Counted from the first letter of the stretch, positions 19,705 to 28,184 are shown. The stretch: 64,000 bases of DNA from JALORV01 sp963712485 (GCA_963712485.1 CAVQID010000060.1:181913-245912); one strand, 5' to 3'. Numbers and translations: made by a program. Notes: a model not told the origin generated them from the sequence alone.

Positions 19705-19812
19705 ATGAACGCCCTGTGGGCCGAGGACAAGGAGCGCAACTCTACGCGTTCCAGGGTCTCACGCGCGCAGCCGCTAAACTTCTGTCACAAAAACTTCACA
19801 AATGCCCGGAAC

Positions 19813-20685
19813 GTGAGCACCAACCACCCCAGCGTCACCGCGTCAATAACTGGCGTGGTCGCGCAGGCCCTGCCCTGGCGGCTCGCCGAGATCGACTTTT
19901 CCCGGCTCGAACACGACAAGGTTCGTGGCGACGAGACGCTCTTCTTCCTGCTCGCGACGTCGGCACTCGTCGAGGCGGCGACGCAACACTACGCGTCCAA
20001 CCTGATCGAGTACTACGCCGGTGACGCCGAACTGGCTACCTGGCTGCGCGCGCAGTGGCAGCCGGAGGAACTGCAGCACGGCGCCTCGCTGCGAGCCTAC
20101 GTCGAGGCCGTCTGGCCCGAGTTCAGCTGGGAGCGAGCGTTCGGCGGCTTCTATCCGGAGTACGCCGCAGCCTGCACGCAGGAGGAGCTCGAACCCTCGC
20201 GCGCACTCGAGATGGCGGCGCGCTGCGTCGTCGAAACCGGTACCTCGACGCTGTACCAGACACTGAACACCTACGCGACCGAGCCGGTGCTGAAGGAAAT
20301 CACGGCGCTGCTCAAGAGCGACGAGGTGCGCCACTACTCGTACTTCTACGACGCCTATCGTCGCTACTGTGCCGCCCACGGCCGACCGTCGCGCTGGCGC
20401 CTGGCGCGGGCGCTGCTGCGGCGCGTGCTCGAAGCATTCGATGACGACGGTGACATCGCCTTTCGCCACGCGTGGAACGGCCGCTATCCCGCGCGCCCCA
20501 GCACGGCGGCGGACTACAAGGCGTTCCAGAAGAACATGCGAGCGCGCATCACGCCGAATCTGCCGGTGACGATGTCGACCAAGATGCTGCTGAAGCCGCT
20601 GGCGCTGCCGCCGCGTCTCAATGGGTGGGCAGTCTCGCTGGTGAGCGGCGTCGTGCGCCTGGCCGCCGGTCGGCCTGCGCACTGA
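19813..20685 (+). CDS. ferritin-like di-iron protein
   Basis: 290-residue soluble protein with a four-helix ferritin-like fold. Putative iron ligands are spaced as in di-iron enzymes: an early Glu in DETLFFLLATSALVEAA, then QPEELQHG (ExxH), CVVETGTSTLYQ, and KSDEVRHYSYFYDAY (ExxH). The arrangement resembles acyl-ACP desaturases and related ferritin-like domain proteins. I place the start at GTG 19813 since the recognisable protein begins about 20 residues later and no in-frame ATG is near; no convincing ribosome site is visible, so the start is uncertain. It is divergent from the solute-binding protein gene. Confidence 0.75.
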   Translation: MSTNHPSVTASITGVVAQALPWRLAEIDFSRLEHDKVRGDETLFFLLATSALVEAATQHYASNLIEYYAGDAELATWLRAQWQPEELQHGASLRAYVEAVWPEFSWERAFGGFYPEYAAACTQEELEPSRALEMAARCVVETGTSTLYQTLNTYATEPVLKEITALLKSDEVRHYSYFYDAYRRYCAAHGRPSRWRLARALLRRVLEAFDDDGDIAFRHAWNGRYPARPSTAADYKAFQKNMRARITPNLPVTMSTKMLLKPLALPPRLNGWAVSLVSGVVRLAAGRPAH

Positions 20686-20790
20686 AGTCTTCCTGCGCCG
20701 CGGTGGCGCGGCTCCGCATGAGCCGGTGAAGCCAGCGCGGAGCGCCTTGGCTGGCGCTCCGTCGCTCGTCGCGCGTATTGAAAGCAGGGC

Positions 20791-21060
20791 TCAGGCCCCG
20801 ACGCGCTCCGGCGGCATCTTCGCGAGTTCCTCGCGGACCTGCTCGCGCGTCACTTGCGACGTCGTCGAGGTCGGGCCTGCCAGGATGTCTTCGACGTACG
20901 GGCGATGTGCACGCCGATCGAAGTCAGGCACGTTGGCCTTGACGTTCTGGTCGATCGCAAACACCGTGTTGATGTCGCCCGAGGGCTCGTCGGCATGGGC
21001 GGCCAGCGGCGCGGCCAGCGAAACGAACGCGAAAGCGGCGAGCAGGGGACGGATGGTCAT
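20791..21060 (-). CDS. small secreted protein, unrecognised
   Basis: 89 residues with a classical signal peptide (MTIRPLLAAFAFVSLAAPLAAHA). The mature part of about 65 residues is hydrophilic and ends with VTREQVREELAKMPPERVGA. That short motif recalls the small DUF4148-type exported proteins of Burkholderiales, but the match is too weak for a family call. AGGAGATTCAA directly precedes the ATG, a strong ribosome site. It stands alone between the ferritin-like and MFS genes. Likely periplasmic; function unknown. Confidence 0.65.
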   Translation of the reverse strand: MTIRPLLAAFAFVSLAAPLAAHADEPSGDINTVFAIDQNVKANVPDFDRRAHRPYVEDILAGPTSTTSQVTREQVREELAKMPPERVGA

Positions 21061-21240
21061 TTGAATCTCCTTTGAATCGGGTTGTTGGGGGATGGTGCGG
21101 AAGACCTCTCAACCGGTTCACCGCACGCCAACGTTGGTCGATGATCCGGGCGCCCACTTACCCGCGCCGCGGACCGATGCGTCAGATGCTTATGCGCATC
21201 GCGTCTGTAAGAAATCCGTTGCTTGAACGACGCCGCCCGA

Positions 21241-22482
21241 TCAGGCTCGAGATGAAACCGCGCGCGGCGTCCGCAGCAGAACGGCCACTGCAATCGCAGC
21301 GATACCGATCAGGCTGGATGAGGCGAAGAGCAGCGCACGCGCGCCATAGTGTTCGGCGAGCATGCCACTGACCAGGGCGCCGACCAGCGTGGCGCTGTAA
21401 CCCAACGTACGCACGCTGGCATCAACGCGCGCCAGCAGTGACGGGGCCGCGTGGGTCTGGCGCAAGGTGCGATCGGCAATCTGATAGGCCATGCCGCCGG
21501 CGTCGCCGACGATCTGCTGGGTCGCGATCAGCACCAGGCCCGCGAGCGCTGCGGTCGTCGCAAGCGGTGTCGCGACACTGCCGATGGCCCACAGCATCAG
21601 GCTGCCGATGAGCCAGGTGCGCGCATCGATGCGGTCGGCAAAGCGTGCTGTCAGCCACGACCCGGCGAGCGAGCCGATGCCGCCGAGCGCAAACAGCACG
21701 CCGAGCACACCGGTCGAGAAGCCGATGTCGCGCGCAACGTAGATCATGTAGGTCGTGGCCGCGAAACTCATCGCAAACGCCGTGAGCGTCGCGACGATCG
21801 CCAGCCCGCGCAGGACCGGATCAGCCGCCGTGGCGCGCAGACCTGCGCGCACTTCGGCGGCCAGTGCGGCGGCGCGGCCACGCAGCGTGGTCGGCGCGCT
21901 CGCTTCGTCGGCCAGCGGCGGCGGTTCGCTGATCTTCGTCAGCAGCAGCGCCGAGGCAACATAGGTCAGCGCGTCCATCACCATGACGACGATCGCGCCG
22001 AGCCACTGGAACAGCCACCCGGTGATGCCGAACGACACCGCTTCGGTGACCGCACCGCCGGCCGCCAGCGCGGAATTGCGCTGGGTGAGGTGCTGCTGCG
22101 CTGTGCTGCGCGCGATCCACGCCGACTGCGCGAGTTCGAACGCGACGGTGAGCGCCCCGTTGACCGCAACGACGACGACCAGCCAGGCGATCGTCAGCCG
22201 ATCAAGGGCGGCCATCAGTGGCACGGTGGCCAGCATCGCCGCACGCAGCAGGTCGGTGGCGATCATCGTGCGGCGCTTGGGCCAGCGGTCCACCAGGGCG
22301 CCGAGCAGCAGCGCGGCGAGCGCGCCTGCCGCGACGTCGGCCATCGCCAGCCACGCCATCGCCGTGGCGTCGGCTTGCAGCACGAGCACCGCGAGCCAGG
22401 GGATCGCCAACCGACTCATCAGTGAGCCGAATGTGGAGACCACCTCGGCCGCGAGCACGCGACGAAAGGCGCCGGACGACAT
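21241..22482 (-). CDS. MFS efflux transporter
   Basis: 413-residue major facilitator protein with 12 predicted helices. Hallmarks are the N-terminal VVSTFGSLMSRLAIPWLAV and the motif A loop between helices 2 and 3 (GALVDRWPKRRTMIATDLLRA). The central cytoplasmic loop between helices 6 and 7 is about 50 residues. The second half repeats the loop as TARFADRIDARTW. The layout matches the enterobactin-exporter / macrolide-efflux (MefA-like) subgroup. Substrate cannot be read. No regulator or operon partner is adjacent. Confidence 0.85.
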   Translation of the reverse strand: MSSGAFRRVLAAEVVSTFGSLMSRLAIPWLAVLVLQADATAMAWLAMADVAAGALAALLLGALVDRWPKRRTMIATDLLRAAMLATVPLMAALDRLTIAWLVVVVAVNGALTVAFELAQSAWIARSTAQQHLTQRNSALAAGGAVTEAVSFGITGWLFQWLGAIVVMVMDALTYVASALLLTKISEPPPLADEASAPTTLRGRAAALAAEVRAGLRATAADPVLRGLAIVATLTAFAMSFAATTYMIYVARDIGFSTGVLGVLFALGGIGSLAGSWLTARFADRIDARTWLIGSLMLWAIGSVATPLATTAALAGLVLIATQQIVGDAGGMAYQIADRTLRQTHAAPSLLARVDASVRTLGYSATLVGALVSGMLAEHYGARALLFASSSLIGIAAIAVAVLLRTPRAVSSRA

Positions 22483-22759
22483 GGGCGGCGATGCTACGCC
22501 GCGAGCAGCGGTGCGGCGCTATCGCCGGCGCTCGTTAATACAACACAGCGGCGCGCAACTGTTCGGACCTCGTCGCACGTTCGATCAAGAGCCGGAGGGC
22601 CTGTAACCACTCAGGCTCCGTCGACGTGCCACGCCGTGTTGCCACGGAAAGGTGAGCCGCCCACGCGAGTGGGCGGCAGCATCCCGCAACGCGGCCGCCG
22701 CGACCGCCTGGAGGAACGGCCGGGCGGTCGCGCTGCGGGAATGGGTGACCTCGTTTCGG

Positions 22760-23071
22760 CTAGCGACGCTCGCTGCTGGCCAGCTTCGCGTCTTCGGCGG
22801 CCTTGTTCTGCTCGGCCGTCTGACGACGCTTCTCCTCCCAGTTCTGCGCAGTCTTCATATCGACGTAGTCCGCGAATTGCAGGTTGATTCGGAGCGAACT
22901 CATGTTCTGGACGAAGCGGCGCAACTCAGTGGGTCCCTGCTCGGCCGCCTTGCAGGCGTACCGGTCAACCCAGGTCGGCGCGGGGTCGCAGCGATATTCA
23001 GCGTGCGCGTTGGCCGTGAACGCGGCCGCGACGACGAGGGCAGAGGAGATTCGTGTGAGAGAGGCGGTCAT
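22760..23071 (-). CDS. small periplasmic protein, unrecognised
   Basis: 103 residues with a signal peptide (LTRISSALVVAAAFTANAHA). The mature part contains two Cys (YRCDPAPTWVDRYACKAAEQ) that could form one disulfide, then a charged helical tail rich in Glu, Lys and Gln. The start at 23069-23071 is favoured by a GGAAGGAAC ribosome site and the signal peptide; an upstream extension of the frame is not convincing. No family recognised. Confidence 0.6.
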   Translation of the reverse strand: MTASLTRISSALVVAAAFTANAHAEYRCDPAPTWVDRYACKAAEQGPTELRRFVQNMSSLRINLQFADYVDMKTAQNWEEKRRQTAEQNKAAEDAKLASSERR

Positions 23072-23486
23072 GGCTGGGTTCCTTCCACGTTGGCAGTTCA
23101 ACACCTCAGCAAGCGAACGGCTTGCCGTTTGGGAGCCTCGAGGGAGCTTCGAGCGCTCTTGATGGATAGGACGCCGAATCGACCTGAAACCGGACATCGG
23201 TACGGCGACTTGCACCGCCGAATCGGGTTGCGGCCATCGGTGCAGGAAATTCTCCGCGCTGCAGCCGAATGCGACAGCGGTGTGCGACGAACTGCGCGCT
23301 GGCGGGATGAACTGCGCTTGGCCGTGATTGAAGCGTCAAATGCCGTGTGGAGGCGACGAAAGCGCGATTGCAGTTCATTCCGCGAATCCTGCGGCCTGTC
23401 GCAATCTGCTCGAACTGCGGCGCGTGGCTGCCTACAGTGCGTCCATCGACAACGCAACACGCTCTACGAAACGAAAGGACCGCACC
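23072..23486. other. gene-free stretch
   Basis: About 415 bases with no supported gene between the divergent small periplasmic and small membrane protein genes. Frames read through it on both strands but have neither family resemblance nor ribosome sites. No repeat or promoter stands out. Confidence 0.5.
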
Positions 23487-23663
23487 ATGAACGCCACTTA
23501 CACCACCTCCGTTGCCGCCAAGCTCACGGCCTTTGCCGTCGCCTTCGTCACCAGCGCCGTCGTTCTTGGCAGCACCGTGGCCGGCATGCAGCCGCGTGAT
23601 GATGTTGCGCAGAACGTGGTCGCTCTCGAGCGCGTGACTATCACCGCCACGCGGACTAACTGA
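23487..23663 (+). CDS. small single-helix membrane or exported peptide
   Basis: 58 residues: a short polar start, one long hydrophobic segment (AKLTAFAVAFVTSAVVLGSTV), then a polar tail with VVALERVTITATRTN. It could be an anchored peptide or have an uncleaved signal. A GAAAGGA ribosome site lies 6 bp before the ATG, and a strong intrinsic terminator follows 67 bp after the stop, so it looks like a complete single-gene unit. Family unknown; similar small proteins near TetR genes exist but I cannot name one. Confidence 0.6.
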   Translation: MNATYTTSVAAKLTAFAVAFVTSAVVLGSTVAGMQPRDDVAQNVVALERVTITATRTN

Positions 23664-23729
23664 AGCGCAGCGCGCGCGAGTGCGCTGCGCCGGTCCCGCG
23701 GCGCCCCCGCGCGTAAGGGCACGTACAAG

Positions 23730-23762
23730 CAAAGCCCGGCTTCGGCCGGGCTTTGTTTTTTT
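23730..23762 (+). terminator. intrinsic terminator
   Basis: Perfect 11-bp stem (CAAAGCCCGGC / GCCGGGCTTTG) with a TTCG tetraloop, followed by seven T residues. This is a textbook Rho-independent terminator for the small gene at 23487-23663 and insulates the tetR promoter downstream. Confidence 0.93.
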
Positions 23763-23839
23763 GCGCGCAATTCCGCGGGCTTGCGGGCGCTTGTTTCAGA
23801 TGTTTCCGATCGAATGTTTCGCATGTCTCGTCTGAGGGC

Positions 23840-23868
23840 TTGACAAGCGACCGATCGGTCGCTAATGT
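23840..23868 (+). promoter_or_regulatory. tetR promoter with 18-bp palindromic operator in its spacer
   Basis: A consensus TTGACA (23840-23845) and a TAATGT -10 box (23863-23868) are exactly 17 bp apart. The spacer plus the first T of the -10 box is a perfect 18-bp palindrome (AGCGACCGATCGGTCGCT, 23846-23863). A TetR bound there would block RNA polymerase, so the gene is almost certainly autorepressed. The expected start of transcription, about 7 bp after the -10 box, falls at or next to the ATG at 23876, so the mRNA is probably leaderless. Confidence 0.85.
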
Positions 23869-23875
23869 CCGGGCC

Positions 23876-24466
23876 ATGCAACGAGGTGACGAAGCCAGAC
23901 TGGCGTTGATCGACGCGGCGATGCGGGAAGCCAGCCGCATCGGCGTGGCGGCGCTGACGCTCGCGCCGGTGGCCGAACGCGCCGGCTGGTCGAAGAGCGG
24001 GCTGCTGCGGCACTTCCCGACCAAGGAAGCGCTGCAACTCGCGGTCGTGCATCGCACCTCGGAGCTGTTCCGTGAACGTGTGTTGTTACCGTCGCTGTCG
24101 GCGCCGGCGGGCGCGCCGCGCCTGCGGGCGATCTTCCGCCGCTGGCTGGGCTGGAACCAGGACACTGGCCTTGAAGGCGGTTGCCCGCTGAACGCGGCAC
24201 GGCTGGAGTTCGACGACCAGCCGGGCGAGGTGCGCGACGCGCTCGTCGGCGGCTGGAACGAATGGCTGGATTACCTGGAGCGGCAGGCAACGAAGGCGAT
24301 CGAACTCAAGCAGATCACCACGCCGCTCGCGCCGCGCCAGGTCGTGATGGTGCTGATGGGTCTGGCTGCGGCCGCCGACAGCATGACGCGCCTGCTCGGC
24401 CACCCCGAGTCGATCCGCGAGGCCGAACGCGCGTTCGACCAGCTTTTCCCCCTGAAGTCCCACTGA
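23876..24466 (+). CDS. TetR-family repressor
   Basis: 196-residue TetR regulator. The N-terminal HTH is clear (RIGVAALTLAPVAERAGWSK then SGLLRHFPTKEALQLAVV). The C-terminal ligand domain contains LGWNQDTGLEGGCPLNAARLEF, typical of the TetR C-terminal class seen in YcdC/AcrR-like proteins. The ATG at 23876 has no ribosome site but lies at the predicted transcription start. It is followed 27 bp later by an alpha/beta hydrolase gene, so the two likely form an autoregulated operon. The inducer may be a substrate of the hydrolase, such as an ester or lipid. Confidence 0.9.
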   Translation: MQRGDEARLALIDAAMREASRIGVAALTLAPVAERAGWSKSGLLRHFPTKEALQLAVVHRTSELFRERVLLPSLSAPAGAPRLRAIFRRWLGWNQDTGLEGGCPLNAARLEFDDQPGEVRDALVGGWNEWLDYLERQATKAIELKQITTPLAPRQVVMVLMGLAAAADSMTRLLGHPESIREAERAFDQLFPLKSH

Positions 24467-24493
24467 CGTACTGATTTCGCAGGAGGTCCTCCG

Positions 24494-25468
24494 ATGATTA
24501 CGCATACGCTAAAAGCGACCGGTCGGTCGCTATTGTTTTCCGCCGGACGCGCAGGCGTTCGCGTGGGTTCGATCGTCACGCCGCAGCGAACCGCGCGCCA
24601 CGTCGCGCGGCGCTTCTTTACGACCGATCGCGCCACACCGGAGCGCCGGCGCTTCCTGGGCGAGCCGCCGCGCGTCATGACGAGCGTGCTGCCCGACGGT
24701 CCGGTCGTCGTCTATCGCTGGGGTGACACCGTGCACGCGCCGACCGTGCTGCTGGTGCACGGCTGGAACGGCTGGGCGCAGCAACTCGAACGCTTTGTCG
24801 AGCCGCTGCGCGCGCAGGGCTATGCCGTGATGGCGTTCGACCACGTCGCGCACGGCGCCAGCCCCGGCGATCAGGCCACGTTGCCGGTGATGATGCGCAG
24901 CATCGCAACGCTGTTCGACGGTCTGCGCCAGCCGGCCGGCGTCATCGCGCACTCGCTCGGCGCCGCCGCGGTGGCCGGGGTGCTTGCAGAAACGCCGGGC
25001 AGAGTGCCGGCCGCGGTACTGATCGCCCCGCCGACCGACCCGCGTCCGTTCCTGCGCTGGGTCGCGCGCGGGCTCGGTGCGCCCGACACGCTGCTCGCCG
25101 ACGTGCAACGCGAAGCCGAGGCGCACGCCGGCGTGCCGATGGAGCGGCTGGTCGCGGATGACAAGCTCACGCGCCGCATCGCCACGCCGCTGCTCGTCGT
25201 GCACGACACCGAAGACTCCGATGTTCCGATCGCCAACGGTCACGTCTATGCGCAGGCGCCGAATGCGCGGCTGCTGGTGACCGATGGCCTCGGCCATCGT
25301 CGCATCCTGCGCGACCTGCATGTCGTACAGGCATCGGTACGCTTCATTGCCGAACGCCGCGACACCGCAACGCTGCACCTCGCTCCGCCGCCGGCCACGC
25401 CGGCCGCGGCTCACGCCGCAGGCCGCGAACACCGGGACATGCTTGCCGACGTGGGGGCAATGGCCTGA
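24494..25468 (+). CDS. alpha/beta hydrolase
   Basis: 324-residue serine hydrolase. LLVHGWNGWAQQ gives the oxyanion-hole HGW segment, AHSLGAAAV the nucleophile elbow (Ser), VVHDTEDSDVP the acidic residue and GLGHRRIL the catalytic His. There is no signal peptide, so it is cytoplasmic or weakly membrane-associated. A strong AGGAGG precedes the ATG at 24494. Codons 7-13 contain a near-copy of the tetR operator, followed by TATTGT. If that is an internal promoter, an in-frame GTG at 24563 would give a shorter product. Likely ester or acyl substrate; co-transcribed with tetR. Confidence 0.85.
   Translation: MITHTLKATGRSLLFSAGRAGVRVGSIVTPQRTARHVARRFFTTDRATPERRRFLGEPPRVMTSVLPDGPVVVYRWGDTVHAPTVLLVHGWNGWAQQLERFVEPLRAQGYAVMAFDHVAHGASPGDQATLPVMMRSIATLFDGLRQPAGVIAHSLGAAAVAGVLAETPGRVPAAVLIAPPTDPRPFLRWVARGLGAPDTLLADVQREAEAHAGVPMERLVADDKLTRRIATPLLVVHDTEDSDVPIANGHVYAQAPNARLLVTDGLGHRRILRDLHVVQASVRFIAERRDTATLHLAPPPATPAAAHAAGREHRDMLADVGAMA
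24514..24531 (+). promoter_or_regulatory. second TetR operator copy inside the hydrolase gene
   Basis: AGCGACCGGTCGGTCGCT has the same 8-bp arms as the site in the tetR promoter and differs only in the central two bases. It lies in codons 7-13 of the hydrolase gene and is followed directly by TATTGT, as the first site is by TAATGT. The upstream -35 equivalent is poor. It may be a roadblock or looping site for the TetR. Confidence 0.7.
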
Positions 25469-25481
25469 CCAGCCGGTGTCG

Positions 25482-25524
25482 CGCCTCGGGTGCGCGCGAT
25501 CGCATTGCGATCGCACGTTCACCG
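25482..25524 (+). repeat. dispersed hairpin repeat, degenerate copy
   Basis: Begins CGCCTCGGGTG and contains the hairpin GCGATCGC ATT GCGATCGC, then ACGTTCACCG. It shares its edges with the fuller copies at 25810-25853 (inverted) and 41229-41270. Confidence 0.55.
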
Positions 25525-25727
25525 TCGTCGATCTGAGCAGTCGGATGTGCTTGAAGGGGCGCGCGTTCTGCAGCAGTGCGGCGGCGCGACTCCCTCCCTG
25601 CCCCCTCGGAGGGGGATTTTCGAGCAGTACCGAGGTCGTCGCGTGGAGGATGTGGCACCGCGACGTTCGGAGACAGATCCCTCCTCAGCGGAGGGAGGGG
25701 CCGAGGGGAGGGAGCAAGCTCTTGTTA

Positions 25728-25770
25728 TTCGGCGGAGCGCGCGGCCGCTCCGGAGCGCAGCCGACTAACT
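25728..25770 (-). repeat. 43-bp intergenic repeat, copy 1
   Basis: Identical base for base to the reverse complement of 41280-41322. Contains the 12-bp palindrome CGCTCCGGAGCG. Both copies sit between genes and next to a second shared hairpin module in the same relative order. Confidence 0.85.
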
Positions 25771-25809
25771 AGTGTTGAGCGGTTCTCGCGCAGCGAAAAC
25801 CGTAACGGT

Positions 25810-25853
25810 CCGAGTGCACGTGCGATCGGCGCAGCCGATCGCGTACACGAGGA
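25810..25853 (-). repeat. hairpin repeat module, copy 1
   Basis: Reads CCGAGTGCACGTG, then a stem CGATCGG / CCGATCG around CGCAG, then CGTACACGAGG. The 41-kb copy has the same flanks and loop, but its stem is CGACCG / CGGTCG: base changes on one side are compensated on the other, which implies a conserved hairpin. Confidence 0.75.
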
Positions 25854-25857
25854 CCGC

Positions 25858-27684
25858 TCAAATCGGCGCCGTCCGCTCCTGCAGCCACTGTGCAGCGGCC
25901 CCGCTGACGAGCGGGCTCAGGCGGCGCCGCACTTCGTCGTGGTAGGCATTGAGCCAGCCGATCTCGTCGGCGCGCATCAGGGTGCGCTCGATAAGCCGCG
26001 TGTCGATGGGGCACAGCGTCAACGTCTCGAAGCGCAGGAATTCACCGAACTCGCCCAGGTCGGCCGTCACGTTGAGCACGAGGTTCTCGATGCGCACGCC
26101 CCACCTGCCGGGACGGTAAATGCCCGGTTCATTGGAGGTGATCATGCCGGGCTCCATCGCGGTCTGCGGCTCCGCCGGCAGGTGCGGCGTGATGCCGTGC
26201 GGGCCTTCGTGCACGTTGAGGAAGTAGCCGACGCCGTGGCCGGTACCGTGGCCGAAGTCGATGCCGGCGGCCCAGATCGGCGCGCGTGCCAGCGTGTCGA
26301 GCAGGGGACTGCGCGTGCCGCGCGGAAAGCGCGCCACCGAGAGCGCGATCATGCCCTTCAGCACCAGCGTGTAGTCGCGGCGCTGCTCGGATGTCGTCGT
26401 TCCCACCGGCACGACGCGCGTGATGTCGGTCGTGCCGCCCAGATATTGGCCGCCGGAGTCGATCAGCAGCATGCCGTTGCCCGTGCCATCCGGCGTACCG
26501 ATCGTCGCGTGGGACTCCTCGGTCGCGCGATAGTGTGGCTGCGCGCCATTCGCATTGAACGCCGCGATCGTCGTGAAGCTGGGGCAGACGAAACCGGGTC
26601 GGCGTGCGCGCGCGCTGATGATCTTCTCGTCGATCGTCAGTTCGGTGATGTGTTCCCGGCCGAGCGCCGATTCGAACCAGGCGAAGAATTCGGCGAGTGC
26701 TGCGCCGTCCTGTTCCATCGTCGCGCGAATGTGCGCGGCTTCGGCTGCGGTCTTGCGCGATTTCAGGAGTGTCGTCGGGTTGATCGCTTCGATGACTTCG
26801 ACCCCTGTCGGCACCACCTGGCGCATGCCCAGCGTGATCCGGCGCGGGTCCATCAGCAGCGTGGCGGCCGGCGGCAGCGCGGCCAGCGCGGCCGCCGCCT
26901 GCGTATAACGCGCAATTTCGATGCCGTCGGCAGCCAGGCGCGCCTTCAAGCCGTTCTCGATCTTGCCGTCGGCGACATAAAGCCGCGCGCTGCGTGCGTC
27001 CAGCAGCAGGTGACCGACAAACACCGGGTTGTAGTTGACGTCGGCGCCACGCAGGTTGGTAAGCCAGGCGAGATCGTCGAGCGTGGAGATGAAATGGTGG
27101 GTGGCGCCCGCCTTGCGCATCTCTTCGCGCACTGCGACGAGCTTGGCACTGCGCGGCGTCGTCGCGTACGGTGCGACGTGCTCGTAGATCGGCGGAATCG
27201 GCAGCGTGGCGCGGTCAGGCCAGACATCCATAAGGATATCGAGGTCGGTGCGCAGGCGGATGCCCTTGGCGGTCAGCGCTGCTTCGAGCGTGCGGCCGGC
27301 CGCGAGGGCGAGCACCGTGCCGTCGACGGCAACCGTGTCGCCCGCCTTGAGCGTCGCCGCCAGCCAGTCGATGTGAGCGAGGCTCGCCGCACCGGGCACC
27401 TTCATCAGGTCGACACCGGTGCCGGCGAGCTGCATCTCGGCCTGCGTCCAGTAGCGGCTGTCGACCCATACTCCGGCACTGTCGCGCGTGACGATCAGCG
27501 TGCCGACCGAGCCGGTGAATCCGCTCAGCCACTCGCGGCCCTTCCAGCGCTCCGGCAAGTATTCTGAAAGGTGTGGATCGCTTGACGGCACAATGACGGC
27601 CGCAAGTCCGCTGCGCGCCATCGCCTGGCGCAATGCTTCAATTCGGGCGCGCACGGTGGCGCGGCGGGAGTCGAGGGTGTCCAT
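25858..27684 (-). CDS. aminopeptidase P family protein (M24B)
   Basis: 608-residue Xaa-Pro aminopeptidase-like metallopeptidase with two creatinase-type N-terminal domains and a C-terminal pita-bread domain. The metal ligands are visible in order: LLIDSGGQYLGGTTDITR (two Asp), the His in FGHGTGHGVGYFLNVHEG, TSNEPGIYR (Glu) and VRIENLV (Glu). The length matches the three-domain eukaryote-like class common in proteobacteria, longer than E. coli PepP (about 440). It removes N-terminal residues preceding proline, in the cytoplasm. No operon partner; divergent from the NTF2-like gene. Confidence 0.92.
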   Translation of the reverse strand: MDTLDSRRATVRARIEALRQAMARSGLAAVIVPSSDPHLSEYLPERWKGREWLSGFTGSVGTLIVTRDSAGVWVDSRYWTQAEMQLAGTGVDLMKVPGAASLAHIDWLAATLKAGDTVAVDGTVLALAAGRTLEAALTAKGIRLRTDLDILMDVWPDRATLPIPPIYEHVAPYATTPRSAKLVAVREEMRKAGATHHFISTLDDLAWLTNLRGADVNYNPVFVGHLLLDARSARLYVADGKIENGLKARLAADGIEIARYTQAAAALAALPPAATLLMDPRRITLGMRQVVPTGVEVIEAINPTTLLKSRKTAAEAAHIRATMEQDGAALAEFFAWFESALGREHITELTIDEKIISARARRPGFVCPSFTTIAAFNANGAQPHYRATEESHATIGTPDGTGNGMLLIDSGGQYLGGTTDITRVVPVGTTTSEQRRDYTLVLKGMIALSVARFPRGTRSPLLDTLARAPIWAAGIDFGHGTGHGVGYFLNVHEGPHGITPHLPAEPQTAMEPGMITSNEPGIYRPGRWGVRIENLVLNVTADLGEFGEFLRFETLTLCPIDTRLIERTLMRADEIGWLNAYHDEVRRRLSPLVSGAAAQWLQERTAPI

Positions 27685-27788
27685 GGCGCAAGAGCAGAAG
27701 CGAAGGTGGGCGCAGTGTAGAGCCGGCCGACCGCGAGTGGCGCTCTCCGGAGCGTGCGTGCCGTCGTTTTTTTGGATGAGGAGCCGAA

Positions 27789-28175
27789 TTGAAAAACGCC
27801 ATCGAAGAATGGCACCGCATCGTGCGCGAACGCGACGTCGACGCGCTCGATGATCTGCTTGCCGACGACGTGGTCTTTCACTCGCCGGTCGTGCACACGC
27901 CGCAGCGCGGCCGGCCGATTACGACGATGTACCTGGCAGCGGCGGTCGCCGTGTTTGGCAACGAGACGTTTCGCTACCTGCGCGAGTTCCGCGCCGCGAG
28001 CGAAGCGGTGCTGGAGTTCGTCGTGACGATCGACGGCATCGAGGTCAACGGCGTCGACATGATCCAATGGAACGATGCCGGGCGCATCGTCGACTTCAAG
28101 GTGATGCTGCGTCCGCTCAAGGCGATGAATCTGATCCACCAGAAGATGGGCGCGATGCTGCAGTCACCCCGCTGA
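27789..28175 (+). CDS. NTF2/SnoaL-like protein
   Basis: 128-residue single-domain protein of the NTF2-like fold: IEEWHRIVRERDVDALDDLLADDVVFHSP is the usual opening, and MIQWNDAGRIVDFKVMLRPLKAM the closing sheet-helix. Such proteins are small-molecule-binding or isomerase-like and the activity cannot be assigned. The start is TTG at 27789, supported by GAGGAG 6 bp upstream and by the fold starting there; no in-frame ATG fits better. Divergent from the aminopeptidase gene. Confidence 0.82.
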   Translation: MKNAIEEWHRIVRERDVDALDDLLADDVVFHSPVVHTPQRGRPITTMYLAAAVAVFGNETFRYLREFRAASEAVLEFVVTIDGIEVNGVDMIQWNDAGRIVDFKVMLRPLKAMNLIHQKMGAMLQSPR

Positions 28176-28184
28176 GGCGGGCCG

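Larger units (their letters stand above)
25469..25857. other. repeat-rich intergenic region
   Basis: 389 bases without a gene between convergent genes. It contains hairpin modules listed separately, plus G-rich/C-rich stretches around 25595-25715 with inverted repeats. Short frames across it carry no family signal. Confidence 0.7.

Noticed and set aside
25576..27567. Long plus-strand open frame opposite the aminopeptidase P gene
   Set aside because: Arg/Ala/Gly-rich composition without domains; the minus-strand frame carries the complete M24 metal-ligand set.
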